Of a stretch of 64,000 nt of DNA, positions 26,894-34,771 are shown in pieces. How positions within the stretch are numbered: position 1 is the stretch's first letter; each line of letters begins with the position of its first letter. Both the position numbers and the translations under genes were made by a program. Source of the stretch: an uncultured Maribacter sp. (GTDB lineage: Bacteria; Bacteroidota; Bacteroidia; Flavobacteriales; Flavobacteriaceae); contig CANLTE010000006.1 in the NCBI GenBank assembly GCA_947493885.1, positions 111,086 to 175,085 on the forward strand, read 5' to 3'. A model generated the notes under the pieces. That model was given only the letters and a program-made list of their open reading frames with translations, made no database searches and was not told the DNA's origin.

Positions 26894-27862
26894 ATGCAAG
26901 AAAAAACAGCATTACTTTTTAAAACCGCTTTTGAAGAAGACATCTTCAACGGTCTCACCAACCATAATAAATACTTACCCTCAAAATATTTCTACGACAG
27001 CAAAGGAGATAGGCTATTTCAAGAAATTATGGCTATGCCCGAATATTATTTAACAGATAGTGAATTTAATATTTTAACAAACTTTAAAGAGCAAATTGCT
27101 GATTTATGTTACAAGGAAAACAGACCTTTCAATTTAATTGAATTAGGAGCTGGAGATGGTAAAAAAACAAAAATTTTATTAGAATATTTATCTGAGACTA
27201 ATGTCCCATTCAACTATCAACCCATAGATATTAGTCAAAACGCTCTGGACCAATTAGCGTTGTCTTTAAAAAAGGAAATGCCAAAAGTAACCGTGCAAAA
27301 AATTCAAGGAACCTACTTTGAAGGATTAAAAAAAATTGAAGCCAGCACAGATAAAAAAATAATTCTTTTTTTAGGCTCAAACATCGGTAATATGGAGCAT
27401 AAAAATGCGATAGATTTTCTTTCGTCCATTCGGCTATATATGAATGATGATGATTTGCTTTTGGTTGGATTTGATTTAAAGAAAAACCCGCAAACCGTGC
27501 TTGATGCCTACAATGACTCCGCAGGTATTACAGCTGCCTTTAACAAAAATATATTAACCAGAATTAATAATACCTTACAAGGCAATTTTAATTTAGATAC
27601 GTTTGAACATTGGGAAACTTATGACCCGCAAACTGGTACCGCTAAAAGCTATTTAGTATCAACTATTGAACAAGTTGTTACCATTGAAGAATTAGAACTA
27701 GAAATAACTTTTAAGGCTTGGGAAACCATTCACACAGAAATTTCTCAAAAATACGACGAACAAAGTGTTCATTGGATAGCAAATAATGCAGGGCTATCCA
27801 TTGAAGCTGAGTTTGGCGATGACAAAAATTATTACAAAAACTATATTTTTAAGAAAAAATAA
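26894..27862 (+). CDS. egtD: L-histidine N(alpha)-methyltransferase EgtD
   Basis: SAM-dependent trimethylation of histidine to hercynine, the first step of ergothioneine synthesis. The 322-residue sequence shows KYFYDSKGDRLFQEI (31-45) and PEYYLTDSE (49-57), the family's histidine-binding N-terminal part, then the methyltransferase motif ELGAGDGKKT (83-92) and FLGSNIGNMEH. Length equals the Mycobacterium enzyme (about 321). It lies directly behind egtB and four bases before the DUF427 gene, so the three form an operon. Confidence 0.92.
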   Translation: MQEKTALLFKTAFEEDIFNGLTNHNKYLPSKYFYDSKGDRLFQEIMAMPEYYLTDSEFNILTNFKEQIADLCYKENRPFNLIELGAGDGKKTKILLEYLSETNVPFNYQPIDISQNALDQLALSLKKEMPKVTVQKIQGTYFEGLKKIEASTDKKIILFLGSNIGNMEHKNAIDFLSSIRLYMNDDDLLLVGFDLKKNPQTVLDAYNDSAGITAAFNKNILTRINNTLQGNFNLDTFEHWETYDPQTGTAKSYLVSTIEQVVTIEELELEITFKAWETIHTEISQKYDEQSVHWIANNAGLSIEAEFGDDKNYYKNYIFKKK

Positions 27863-27866
27863 TATT

Positions 27867-28148
27867 ATGAAAGCAATTTGGAATAACGTAGTTATTGCAG
27901 AAAGTGATGATACTGTGGTTATTGAAAACAATCATTATTTTCCAGCAGAAAGCATAAAGAAAGAATATTTTAAAGAAAGTACTACCCACACAACATGCCC
28001 ATGGAAAGGCGTAGCCTCTTATTATAATGTAAATGTAGACGGCAAAAAAAATAATGATGCCGCGTGGTATTATCCAGATGTAAGCGAACTTGCCAGAACA
28101 ATTAAAGGCAGAGTGGCTTTTTGGAAAGGTGTGGAAATTACAGAATAA
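27867..28148 (+). CDS. DUF427 domain protein
   Basis: A 93-residue single-domain protein with the DUF427 marks MKAIWNNVVIAESDDTV, HTTCPWKGVASYY and DAAWYYPDVSE. The start is the ATG at 27867, four bases after egtD; a longer frame reaching back into egtD is an artefact. The family has no proven biochemical function; the conserved CPWKG motif and aspartates suggest a binding or catalytic pocket. Its place in the egt operon suggests a link to ergothioneine or to a related thiol product, which is inference. Confidence 0.88.
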   Translation: MKAIWNNVVIAESDDTVVIENNHYFPAESIKKEYFKESTTHTTCPWKGVASYYNVNVDGKKNNDAAWYYPDVSELARTIKGRVAFWKGVEITE

Positions 28149-28157
28149 CAAAAACCC

Positions 28158-28187
28158 AAAAGCCAGTATTACATATACTGGCTTTTA
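28158..28187. terminator. Terminator after the egt operon, bidirectional
   Basis: AAAAGCCAGTAT...ATACTGGCTTTT, a 12-base perfect stem with a short loop. It ends the plus-strand egtBD-DUF427 run and can also end the convergent CBM48 gene. Confidence 0.85.
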
Positions 28188-28198
28188 TAATTTATATG

Positions 28199-28495
28199 TT
28201 AAAGTTCTAAAACTGCATTTTCAGAACCAGCGTAATCATTCCATTGGTAACGGTCAGCTTCTGACTCATTCACATAATCACCATCAATTATATATTTAAA
28301 TTCAAAAGCATTTTCTTTAGGCAAATCAAATGTTCCTTTAAAAGTCCCATTTTTTAATTTTTTTAAAGTACTTTTTTCTCCTTCCCAGTTGTTGAAATCT
28401 CCAACAACAGTAACCTTTTTTGCCTCTTTTGCAGGAACCGTAAAAGTTACTTTGCAAATAGGTTTAGTTTTAAGATATTGTTTTGTAATAGCCAT
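28199..28495 (-). CDS. Stand-alone CBM48 / isoamylase early-set domain protein
   Basis: A 98-residue protein that is little more than one glycogen-binding beta-sandwich: CKVTFTVPAKEAKKVTVVGDFNNWE, NGTFKGTFDLP and FEFKYIIDGDYVNES are the E-set/CBM48 pattern also seen in AMPK-beta and in starch-acting enzymes. There is no catalytic domain and no signal peptide, so it acts in the cytoplasm, perhaps as an alpha-glucan-binding adaptor; partner unknown. Small solo copies of this domain are common in Flavobacteriaceae. No glycogen-metabolism gene is nearby. Confidence 0.85.
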   Translation of the reverse strand: MAITKQYLKTKPICKVTFTVPAKEAKKVTVVGDFNNWEGEKSTLKKLKNGTFKGTFDLPKENAFEFKYIIDGDYVNESEADRYQWNDYAGSENAVLEL

Positions 28496-28642
28496 GATAA
28501 GATGTTTTAATTTACATCAAAATTAAAACATTAACACCCTCATTAACAGTAGATAATAAATTTTTATTGATTTGATGAAAATTTGGTAACAATATTTTAA
28601 AGTTGTCAAAAAAAACTTACGTAAATTTTGTTTTAATGAATT

Positions 28643-29734
28643 TCAACGCTGTATAAAGCGCTCTATTAATTTAACAATTTGTTGTATATCTTCTTTTGTG
28701 TTGTAAAAATGAAAACTTACTCGAATTCCCCCATTTCGCTGCGAGCAAACAACATCATTATTTTCTAAATATTTAAACAAATCATCACCTCCTTTTATGT
28801 TAAATATTGAACTATGATTTGCTCTCTTCACAACAATATTTTCCAACAAGTCCAACCTTTCAAACTCCGTTTTTGCAAAAGCTGATAACTTCATAATTTG
28901 TTTATCAATGGTATCCACACCAAGTTGATTCATAAAATCGAGAGAAAATTTAATACTACCAAAAGACAAACTGGATTTATGACCAGGCTCAAACCTTTTA
29001 GCAAATCCAATATTATCTACGTTATCCACATCATTAAACGCTGAAGTAAATCCAACAAATTTAACATTTGCACTTTTCTCCACATAGCTTTTAAACATCA
29101 TGAAACCACAACCATAGCCAGCTAGTAACCATTTATATGCACTGGTTCCTAAAACGTCAAAAGCTGAATTTTCAAAATTGAATTTTTCTGTCCCTAAAAA
29201 CTGAGTTCCGTCTCCAATAATTAAAACATGGGGGTAATTATCTTTAATTCGTTTTAAGAAATCTAAATTTATCTTTATACCATTTAACCACTGCACAACA
29301 CTTAAAGCAAGTACATTAATCTTTTGTTCTTGAATAGCTTTTTCAATGGTTTCTTCTAAATTTTCGGTAATCTTTATATATGATATATCAAAACCTCTAC
29401 TCTCAAAAGGCCAATTAAGGGAAGGATAGTCATCCTCTATTAGCAGTACTTTACTGTTGATTGCCAATCCATCTAAAAAAATATTTAAGCCCGTAGAAAA
29501 ATTAGAAACCAGTGCTACATTTTTGGTTTTACAAGTAAAAAAGTTAGCAATAGTTTTTCTGGTTTCTTCTTCTATTTTTAAAGAATTTGGGCGCATCCTA
29601 CTCCCTTTTAGCAAAAAATCTAAATCAATCTCCTGCCGCCATTCTATTAAATCGTCATACAACAAACCATAACTAGCAGTATCTGCATAAATTGATTGTC
29701 TCAACACTGGAAATTCTTTTCTTATCTTTTCCAT
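28643..29734 (-). CDS. Class V aminotransferase-fold PLP enzyme (possible EgtE-like C-S lyase)
   Basis: A 363-residue PLP enzyme of the aminotransferase class V / cysteine desulfurase-like fold. Visible are SNFSTGLNIFL (77-87, cofactor-phosphate side), IGDGTQFLG (173-181, D175 and Q178) and the Schiff-base lysine K201 in GTSAYKWLLAGYGCGF. It lacks the cysteine-rich active-site loop of true SufS/IscS. EgtE, the C-S lyase of ergothioneine synthesis, is from this fold, and the gene lies about 0.5 kb from the egt operon, though on the other strand and beyond the CBM48 gene. Isopenicillin-N-epimerase-like or another class V activity is equally possible. Confidence 0.75.
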   Translation of the reverse strand: MEKIRKEFPVLRQSIYADTASYGLLYDDLIEWRQEIDLDFLLKGSRMRPNSLKIEEETRKTIANFFTCKTKNVALVSNFSTGLNIFLDGLAINSKVLLIEDDYPSLNWPFESRGFDISYIKITENLEETIEKAIQEQKINVLALSVVQWLNGIKINLDFLKRIKDNYPHVLIIGDGTQFLGTEKFNFENSAFDVLGTSAYKWLLAGYGCGFMMFKSYVEKSANVKFVGFTSAFNDVDNVDNIGFAKRFEPGHKSSLSFGSIKFSLDFMNQLGVDTIDKQIMKLSAFAKTEFERLDLLENIVVKRANHSSIFNIKGGDDLFKYLENNDVVCSQRNGGIRVSFHFYNTKEDIQQIVKLIERFIQR

Positions 29735-29790
29735 ACGATTTAATAGTGAAATTGAATTACATTATCTTTGATGTAAATATAACCAAAGGG

Positions 29791-30177
29791 ATGTTTTCCA
29801 AGAAGCAGAAAAAAATAACGGTTGATTTAGAACAGCACGAACTGCTAGAAAGTGCTCAAAAACGTATAAGCCAAAAAAAAAGATTATACACTCATTTTGT
29901 GATTTTTTTAATTGGTAGTGTTTTTTTAATTCTTATTAATAAAATACTTAAGTATGGAGAAGCATATGACTGGTTCCTTTGGGCTATTATATTTTGGGCT
30001 TTTCTTTTTATTATTCATGTATTTAATGTTTTTGTTACTCAAAAATTTATGGGAACAGATTGGGAGCGCACACAACGAGAGAAACTTGTAGAAAAACAAA
30101 AAAAGAGAATAGAAGAAATTCAAAAAGAAATTGAAACTGATTTTCCTATTTCTAACATTAATAAAAAAAAAGAATAG
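29791..30177 (+). CDS. 2TM domain-containing membrane protein
   Basis: A 128-residue protein with a basic, helical N terminus (KKQKKITVDLEQHELLESAQKRISQKK), two transmembrane segments (about 33-51 and 64-82) and a basic coiled-coil-like tail (REKLVEKQKKRIEEIQKE), the arrangement of the 2TM family. I start at the ATG at 29791 (MFSKKQKK), preceded by AAAGGG; the longer frame begins inside the divergent PLP-enzyme gene. In other proteins 2TM domains accompany histidine kinases or response regulators, but nothing of that sort is nearby. The stop overlaps the start of folA (TAGTG). Confidence 0.8.
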   Translation: MFSKKQKKITVDLEQHELLESAQKRISQKKRLYTHFVIFLIGSVFLILINKILKYGEAYDWFLWAIIFWAFLFIIHVFNVFVTQKFMGTDWERTQREKLVEKQKKRIEEIQKEIETDFPISNINKKKE

Positions 30178-30668
30178 TGAATTCCGTAGTTATGATTGCC
30201 GCAGCAGCGGAGAACAATGCCTTAGGAAAGGACAATGAATTGCTTTGGCACTTACCAGATGATTTTAAGCGTTTTAAAAAAATTACTACTGGTCATAAGA
30301 TAATTATGGGAAGAAAAACTTTTGAAAGTTTCCCAAAACCATTACCAAATAGAACGCACATTATAATTACTAGAGATAAAGGTTATAACACTACTTTTGA
30401 TAATTGCATAATTGTACATTCCGTTGAAGAGGCCTTGGAACAAGCAGAGAATGAAACCGTTTTTATTATCGGTGGTGGAGAAATATACAAGCAATGCGAA
30501 AAATTCTCCACTAAAATTGAATTAACAAGAGTTCATGAATCTTTTAAAGCTGACGCTTTTTTTCCGGAAATAAATCCTAATACATGGGAATTAATAGCCG
30601 AAGAGTATCACCCTAAAGATGAAAAACATAAATACGATTTCTCTTATTTAACTTACACTAAGCGTTAA
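30177..30668 (+). CDS. folA: Dihydrofolate reductase
   Basis: NADPH-dependent reduction of dihydrofolate, recycling the product of ThyA. Core motifs are IAAAAENNALGKDNELLWHLP (split 7-27, substrate side), DDFKRFKKIT, GRKTFESFPKPLPNR and IIGGGEIYKQ; 163 residues match the family. I use the GTG at 30177-30179, which overlaps the stop of the 2TM gene by one base (TAGTG), because the residues it adds (NSVVM) complete the first beta-strand; an ATG five codons in would trim that strand. The stop abuts, with no spacer, the stop of convergent murI. Confidence 0.93.
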   Translation: MNSVVMIAAAAENNALGKDNELLWHLPDDFKRFKKITTGHKIIMGRKTFESFPKPLPNRTHIIITRDKGYNTTFDNCIIVHSVEEALEQAENETVFIIGGGEIYKQCEKFSTKIELTRVHESFKADAFFPEINPNTWELIAEEYHPKDEKHKYDFSYLTYTKR

Positions 30669-31460
30669 TTAAAAATCTAGCTGTCTAACAAAAATAGTAT
30701 TGCTGTTTTTACTATCTAAAAACTGTTCTAAAACCAAAGTATCTATATTACTATAAAACTGATGTTTTCCAACTGTATTTACCTCCCTTAATAGTTTTTC
30801 TTTTGTTAAAATGGCTTTTGTTTGCCTAGCTACCGCCAGGCCTGAATCTATAATTTTCACTTCCTTAGGAAGCAATTCTTTTAACACTGGTATAAGGTAG
30901 GGATAATGCGTACACCCCAATACCAAACAGTCTATATCTTTTTCTAACATGGGACCAAGGTATTTTTGTAGAAGCTCTTTAGTTTCTATACTCTTGATTT
31001 TACCTTCCTCAATTAATCGTACTAGCCCTTTACCTTCTCTTTCTATAACTTCAATTCCATTTGCATGATTCTCAGAAGTACTTGCAAACAAACTACTAGA
31101 AAGCGTTCCTTTTGTTGCCAACACCCCAACCGTTTTAGACTTAGTTTGTAAAGCCGCTGGTTTTATAGCTGGCTCTATTCCAATGAAAGAAACTGGATAC
31201 GTTTTCCTTAAATAATCAATGGCATTTGTTGTAGCTGTATTACAGGCTACTACAATTATTTTACACCCTTTACTTAATAAGAATTCAGTATTCTTTACAC
31301 TTAAAGCTAATATATCTTTTTTAGATTTTTCGCCATAAGGGGCATTTTTACTATCCGCCAAATACACGGTATCCTCATAGGGTAAAAGCGACCGAATTTC
31401 TTTCCAAATAGATGTTCCTCCAAGACCAGAATCAAAAATACCTATAGGGTTTTCACTCAT
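30669..31460 (-). CDS. murI: Glutamate racemase
   Basis: Supplies D-glutamate for peptidoglycan. The cofactor-independent two-cysteine mechanism is supported by C73 in VVACNTATT and C183 in GCTHYP, plus the N-terminal IGIFDSGLGGTS. Length is 263 residues, standard. No regulatory N-terminal extension as found in E. coli is present. Convergent with folA with zero spacing; 12 bases downstream of pafA on the same strand, so probably co-transcribed with it. Confidence 0.95.
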   Translation of the reverse strand: MSENPIGIFDSGLGGTSIWKEIRSLLPYEDTVYLADSKNAPYGEKSKKDILALSVKNTEFLLSKGCKIIVVACNTATTNAIDYLRKTYPVSFIGIEPAIKPAALQTKSKTVGVLATKGTLSSSLFASTSENHANGIEVIEREGKGLVRLIEEGKIKSIETKELLQKYLGPMLEKDIDCLVLGCTHYPYLIPVLKELLPKEVKIIDSGLAVARQTKAILTKEKLLREVNTVGKHQFYSNIDTLVLEQFLDSKNSNTIFVRQLDF

Positions 31461-31472
31461 GTAAATTATACT

Positions 31473-33155
31473 TTACTTTAATACTTCAACAATAGGTGAA
31501 CCAGTTGTTCCATTCGGAAAAGCAATTCCTAGCATTGAAGCAATGGTAGGTGCAATATCGGAAATTTCCGTTCTTTTTAAAGTATTCCCTTTTTTTATTC
31601 CCGCTCCATAAAAAAGTAATGGTACATGCGTATCATAAATTTGAGGCGAACCGTGTGTTGAACCTGTTTTATGATAATCTATAAAACCTGGTTTTAAAAC
31701 CATCAACACATCCCCAGAACGTTTTTGATGAAAGCCATTTTGCAAAATATAGGGTATTCCAAAATTATACTGATTCTCCCACATTTGATACCCGGTATAG
31801 GCTCTATCAAAAACATCATATTTTAGCATTTCTCTTGCAATTTCCTCTTGAACATCATCAATATCTAAATCTAGGTTATTAATGATTTTATGGTCCAAGA
31901 ATAATTGCATGTTAGAAAAATTCTTCACAATGTCAGTAGTTCCGTAATTATATTTCAAAAATTCATTAAAATCAGCCTTTATGTTATCTATATCCGCATA
32001 ACCTGCAGGAATTTTTAAATCTTCTAAATATGCTGGCACGTTAACAGCAGCATGATCAGCAGTTAAAAAAACAGTATACTGCCCTTTACCAACTTGACTA
32101 TCTAAGGTGTTAAACAAACGCTCCAAATCAATATCCAATCTCAAATAGGTATCTTGAATTTCTTTAGAATTCACACCATACATATGCCCAACATAGTCGG
32201 TACTTGAAAAACTAATAGCTAAAAAATCTGTAATTGCATCTTTCCCTAAATTTTCTGCTTTTATTGCTTCAATGGCAAAATCTGTAGTTATGGCATTCCC
32301 AAAAGGGGTACCCTTTAAAATATTGTAAAAGCCATTAGCGTTCCATAAACTTGGTACGTCATGAGGAAAAGTTGCTGTCGTTTCTCCTACAAAAAGTTCT
32401 TCATAATTATTTCCGTCCAATCCACTTTCAACATATTCTGAAATATCCTTTAGAGTAGTCCAAGTTTTTTTATATTTCTCCACACTCTTAGAAACGTTAA
32501 AATTTACCACCCAATCAGGAAGTTTATTCATATAAAAAGAACTACTTATCCAATTTCCTTCATTCTCACCATAAAACCAATATGCCGCATTAGCCGTATG
32601 ACCCCCAGGAAGTACCGCCCCCCTATCTTTTAATGCTATTGCAATGGTTTTACCTTTCATTTGAGTATGCATTCTTAGTTGGTCGGTTATTGTAGTAACA
32701 TTTAGTCTATGCGGAGACATTTTTCCTCCATCCGAAGTAGTTCCTAAAGAGTTATAATTATTATCAGAAGCGCAATATACACTTACATTACTCTCCCTAT
32801 CATACCAGTTATTTCCAATTATACCATGTGTTGCGGGGGTAGTACCTGCATAAATAGATGCATGACCAGGCCCCGTACTTGTAGGTGCATAGTTAAAATG
32901 GTTGTTTTTACAATTAAATCCCTCCTTAATTAAACGTTTAAATCCTCCTTGAGTATAATGATTATAAAAGCGAGTTAAATAGTCATATCTCATTTGATCA
33001 ACAACAATACCAACAACTAGCTTTGGAGAAGAATTTAAAGCAACTGTAATATTTTCTTTTTCCTTATTTTTTGACTTTCGTTGACCAAATACATTTAGAA
33101 AACTAAAAACGAACAAAATCACTAGTAAAATAAGTCTTAAAATATTTTTTTGCAT
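31473..33155 (-). CDS. pafA: PafA-type alkaline phosphatase
   Basis: Secreted phosphomonoesterase of the nucleotide pyrophosphatase/PafA branch of the alkaline phosphatase superfamily, 560 residues. Signal-anchor or signal peptide at about 5-24 (ending NVFGQ). The catalytic threonine is probably T94 in PTSTGPGHASIYAG, with N115/N116 in GNNWYD and the phosphate-gripping pair K176 and R178 in LKDRG; these track the T79, N100, K162 and R164 of Elizabethkingia PafA with a constant offset. Metal ligands are in VDQMR, SSTDYVGH and LTADHA. Such enzymes are phosphate-irrepressible in Bacteroidetes. Divergent from the Mla-like permease. Confidence 0.9.
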   Translation of the reverse strand: MQKNILRLILLVILFVFSFLNVFGQRKSKNKEKENITVALNSSPKLVVGIVVDQMRYDYLTRFYNHYTQGGFKRLIKEGFNCKNNHFNYAPTSTGPGHASIYAGTTPATHGIIGNNWYDRESNVSVYCASDNNYNSLGTTSDGGKMSPHRLNVTTITDQLRMHTQMKGKTIAIALKDRGAVLPGGHTANAAYWFYGENEGNWISSSFYMNKLPDWVVNFNVSKSVEKYKKTWTTLKDISEYVESGLDGNNYEELFVGETTATFPHDVPSLWNANGFYNILKGTPFGNAITTDFAIEAIKAENLGKDAITDFLAISFSSTDYVGHMYGVNSKEIQDTYLRLDIDLERLFNTLDSQVGKGQYTVFLTADHAAVNVPAYLEDLKIPAGYADIDNIKADFNEFLKYNYGTTDIVKNFSNMQLFLDHKIINNLDLDIDDVQEEIAREMLKYDVFDRAYTGYQMWENQYNFGIPYILQNGFHQKRSGDVLMVLKPGFIDYHKTGSTHGSPQIYDTHVPLLFYGAGIKKGNTLKRTEISDIAPTIASMLGIAFPNGTTGSPIVEVLK

Positions 33156-33173
33156 AACTAAGGATTAGGGTAA

Positions 33174-33181
33174 CAAAAATA
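33174..33181 (-). promoter_or_regulatory. Putative -7 element of the pafA-murI promoter
   Basis: Minus-strand TATTTTTG, exact TAnnTTTG, 18 bases before the pafA start, implying a leader of only about 12 bases. Confidence 0.45.
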
Positions 33182-33266
33182 TGTAAATAAAGACTTAAAA
33201 CATTAAATGAAGGTTAAAAGACAACCATTATTGCTATTTTTACATTAAGAAGTCTATTTTTATTCC

Positions 33267-34004
33267 ATGAACTATTTAGCATCAATCGGCAGTTATGCTA
33301 TTATGATAAAAGAGGTTTTTAAAAAACCTACCAAATGGAGCATAATGAGGTCGTTGATTCTTAAAGAGATAGACGAACTTATTTTTGGCTCATTAGGTAT
33401 TTTAATATTTATTTCCTTTTTTATTGGCGGTGTTGTTGCTATACAAACGGCATTAAACATAACAAGTGAATTAATTCCTAAAAACCTAGTAGGATTTGCA
33501 ACACGACAATCTATAATTTTAGAATTTGCTCCAACTTTTTGCTCCATTATAATGGCAGGTAAAGTAGGCTCTTACATAACATCAAGTATTGGTACAATGC
33601 GAGTTACAGAGCAAATTGATGCTTTAGAAGTAATGGGTGTAAACGCTCTTAATTACCTTGTTTTTCCTAAAATAGTAGCATTACTTTTATATCCATTTAT
33701 TATTGCCATTGCGATGTATGTTGGTATATGTGGCGGATGGGTTGCAGGTGTTTTTGGAGGCTTTAGCACTAGTGCTGATTTTATTGAAGGTCTACAATTA
33801 GATTTTATTCCTTTTCATGTTACTTATTCTTTTTTAAAGACATTAGTTTTTGCTTTTATATTAGCTACTATACCATCTTATCACGGATTTTATATGAAAG
33901 GTGGAGCTCTTGAAGTTGGTAAAGCCAGCACCACATCTTTTGTATGGACAAGTGTGGTTATTATCATTTTAAATTATATACTCACTCAACTTTTATTAGG
34001 CTAA
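33267..34004 (+). CDS. mlaE: MlaE-type ABC transporter permease
   Basis: Integral membrane permease of the MlaE/DUF140 family, 245 residues, with five or so hydrophobic segments and the family stretch ATRQSIILEFAPTFCSIIMAGKVGSYITSSIGTMRVTEQIDAL (split about 75-118; AGKVGS and EQIDAL are the hallmarks). MlaE works with the ATPase MlaF and an MCE-domain protein (MlaD) to move phospholipids between inner and outer membranes. The ATPase gene overlaps its stop by one base. No MCE-domain gene is visible next door, since the following gene is a convergent DUF389 protein. Confidence 0.92.
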   Translation: MNYLASIGSYAIMIKEVFKKPTKWSIMRSLILKEIDELIFGSLGILIFISFFIGGVVAIQTALNITSELIPKNLVGFATRQSIILEFAPTFCSIIMAGKVGSYITSSIGTMRVTEQIDALEVMGVNALNYLVFPKIVALLLYPFIIAIAMYVGICGGWVAGVFGGFSTSADFIEGLQLDFIPFHVTYSFLKTLVFAFILATIPSYHGFYMKGGALEVGKASTTSFVWTSVVIIILNYILTQLLLG

Positions 34005-34771
34005 TGATTAAGGTAGATAACGTACATAAATCTTTTAATGATGCACATGTTTTAAAAGGCATTAGCACGCTTTTTGAAAAAGGAAAAACCAATTTAATTA
34101 TCGGTCAGAGTGGCTCGGGCAAAACAGTTTTTTTAAAATGTTTGTTGGGTCTTTTTACACCTGACGAAGGTAACATTAGTTATGATGGTAAAATATATGC
34201 ATCATTAAATAGCGATGAAAAAAGAGATTTACGTCAGGAAATGGGTATGGTTTTTCAAGGCAGCGCCCTATTTGATTCCATGACTGTTGAAGGTAATGTA
34301 ATGTTTCCGCTAGAAATGTTTACCAAACAGTCTAAATCAGAAATGAAAGATCGTGTAGATTTTGTCTTAAAAAGGGTAAACCTTGATGAAGCTCATAATA
34401 AATTTCCCTCTGAAATATCTGGAGGAATGCAAAAACGGGTGGCCATTGCAAGAGCTATTGTCATGAAACCTAAGTACTTATTTTGTGATGAACCCAACTC
34501 TGGTCTAGATCCTAAAACCGCAATCTTAATTGACAACCTAATAAAGGAAATCACCGAGGAATACAACATTACCACAATAATAAACACACATGACATGAAC
34601 TCGGTAATGGAAATAGGTGAAAAAATTGTCTTCTTAAAAAATGGTTTAAAAGAATGGGAAGGGACTAAAAACGAAATTTTCAAAACTGATAATCAGGCGG
34701 TAACCAACTTTGTATACTCTTCCGACTTATTTAAGAAAGTTCGGCAAATGTATATTGAAGAGCGTAATTAG
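34004..34771 (+). CDS. mlaF: MlaF-type ABC transporter ATP-binding protein
   Basis: ATPase partner of the preceding permease, 255 residues from the ATG that overlaps the mlaE stop (TAATG). Walker A is IGQSGSGKT (33-41), the ABC signature ISGGMQKRVAIARAI and Walker B YLFCDEPNSGLDP follow in order; the Met in SGGMQKR is typical of the Mla subgroup. A longer frame upstream lies wholly within the permease and is rejected. The last four bases overlap the convergent DUF389 gene. Confidence 0.93.
   Translation: MIKVDNVHKSFNDAHVLKGISTLFEKGKTNLIIGQSGSGKTVFLKCLLGLFTPDEGNISYDGKIYASLNSDEKRDLRQEMGMVFQGSALFDSMTVEGNVMFPLEMFTKQSKSEMKDRVDFVLKRVNLDEAHNKFPSEISGGMQKRVAIARAIVMKPKYLFCDEPNSGLDPKTAILIDNLIKEITEEYNITTIINTHDMNSVMEIGEKIVFLKNGLKEWEGTKNEIFKTDNQAVTNFVYSSDLFKKVRQMYIEERN

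Noticed and set aside
27786..27866. Upstream extension of the DUF427 reading frame into egtD
   Set aside because: The extension overlaps egtD in another frame and has no DUF427 similarity; the ATG at 27867 directly follows egtD.
27849..28151. Minus-strand 100-codon frame opposite DUF427
   Set aside because: Cysteine- and phenylalanine-rich antisense shadow of a clear gene.
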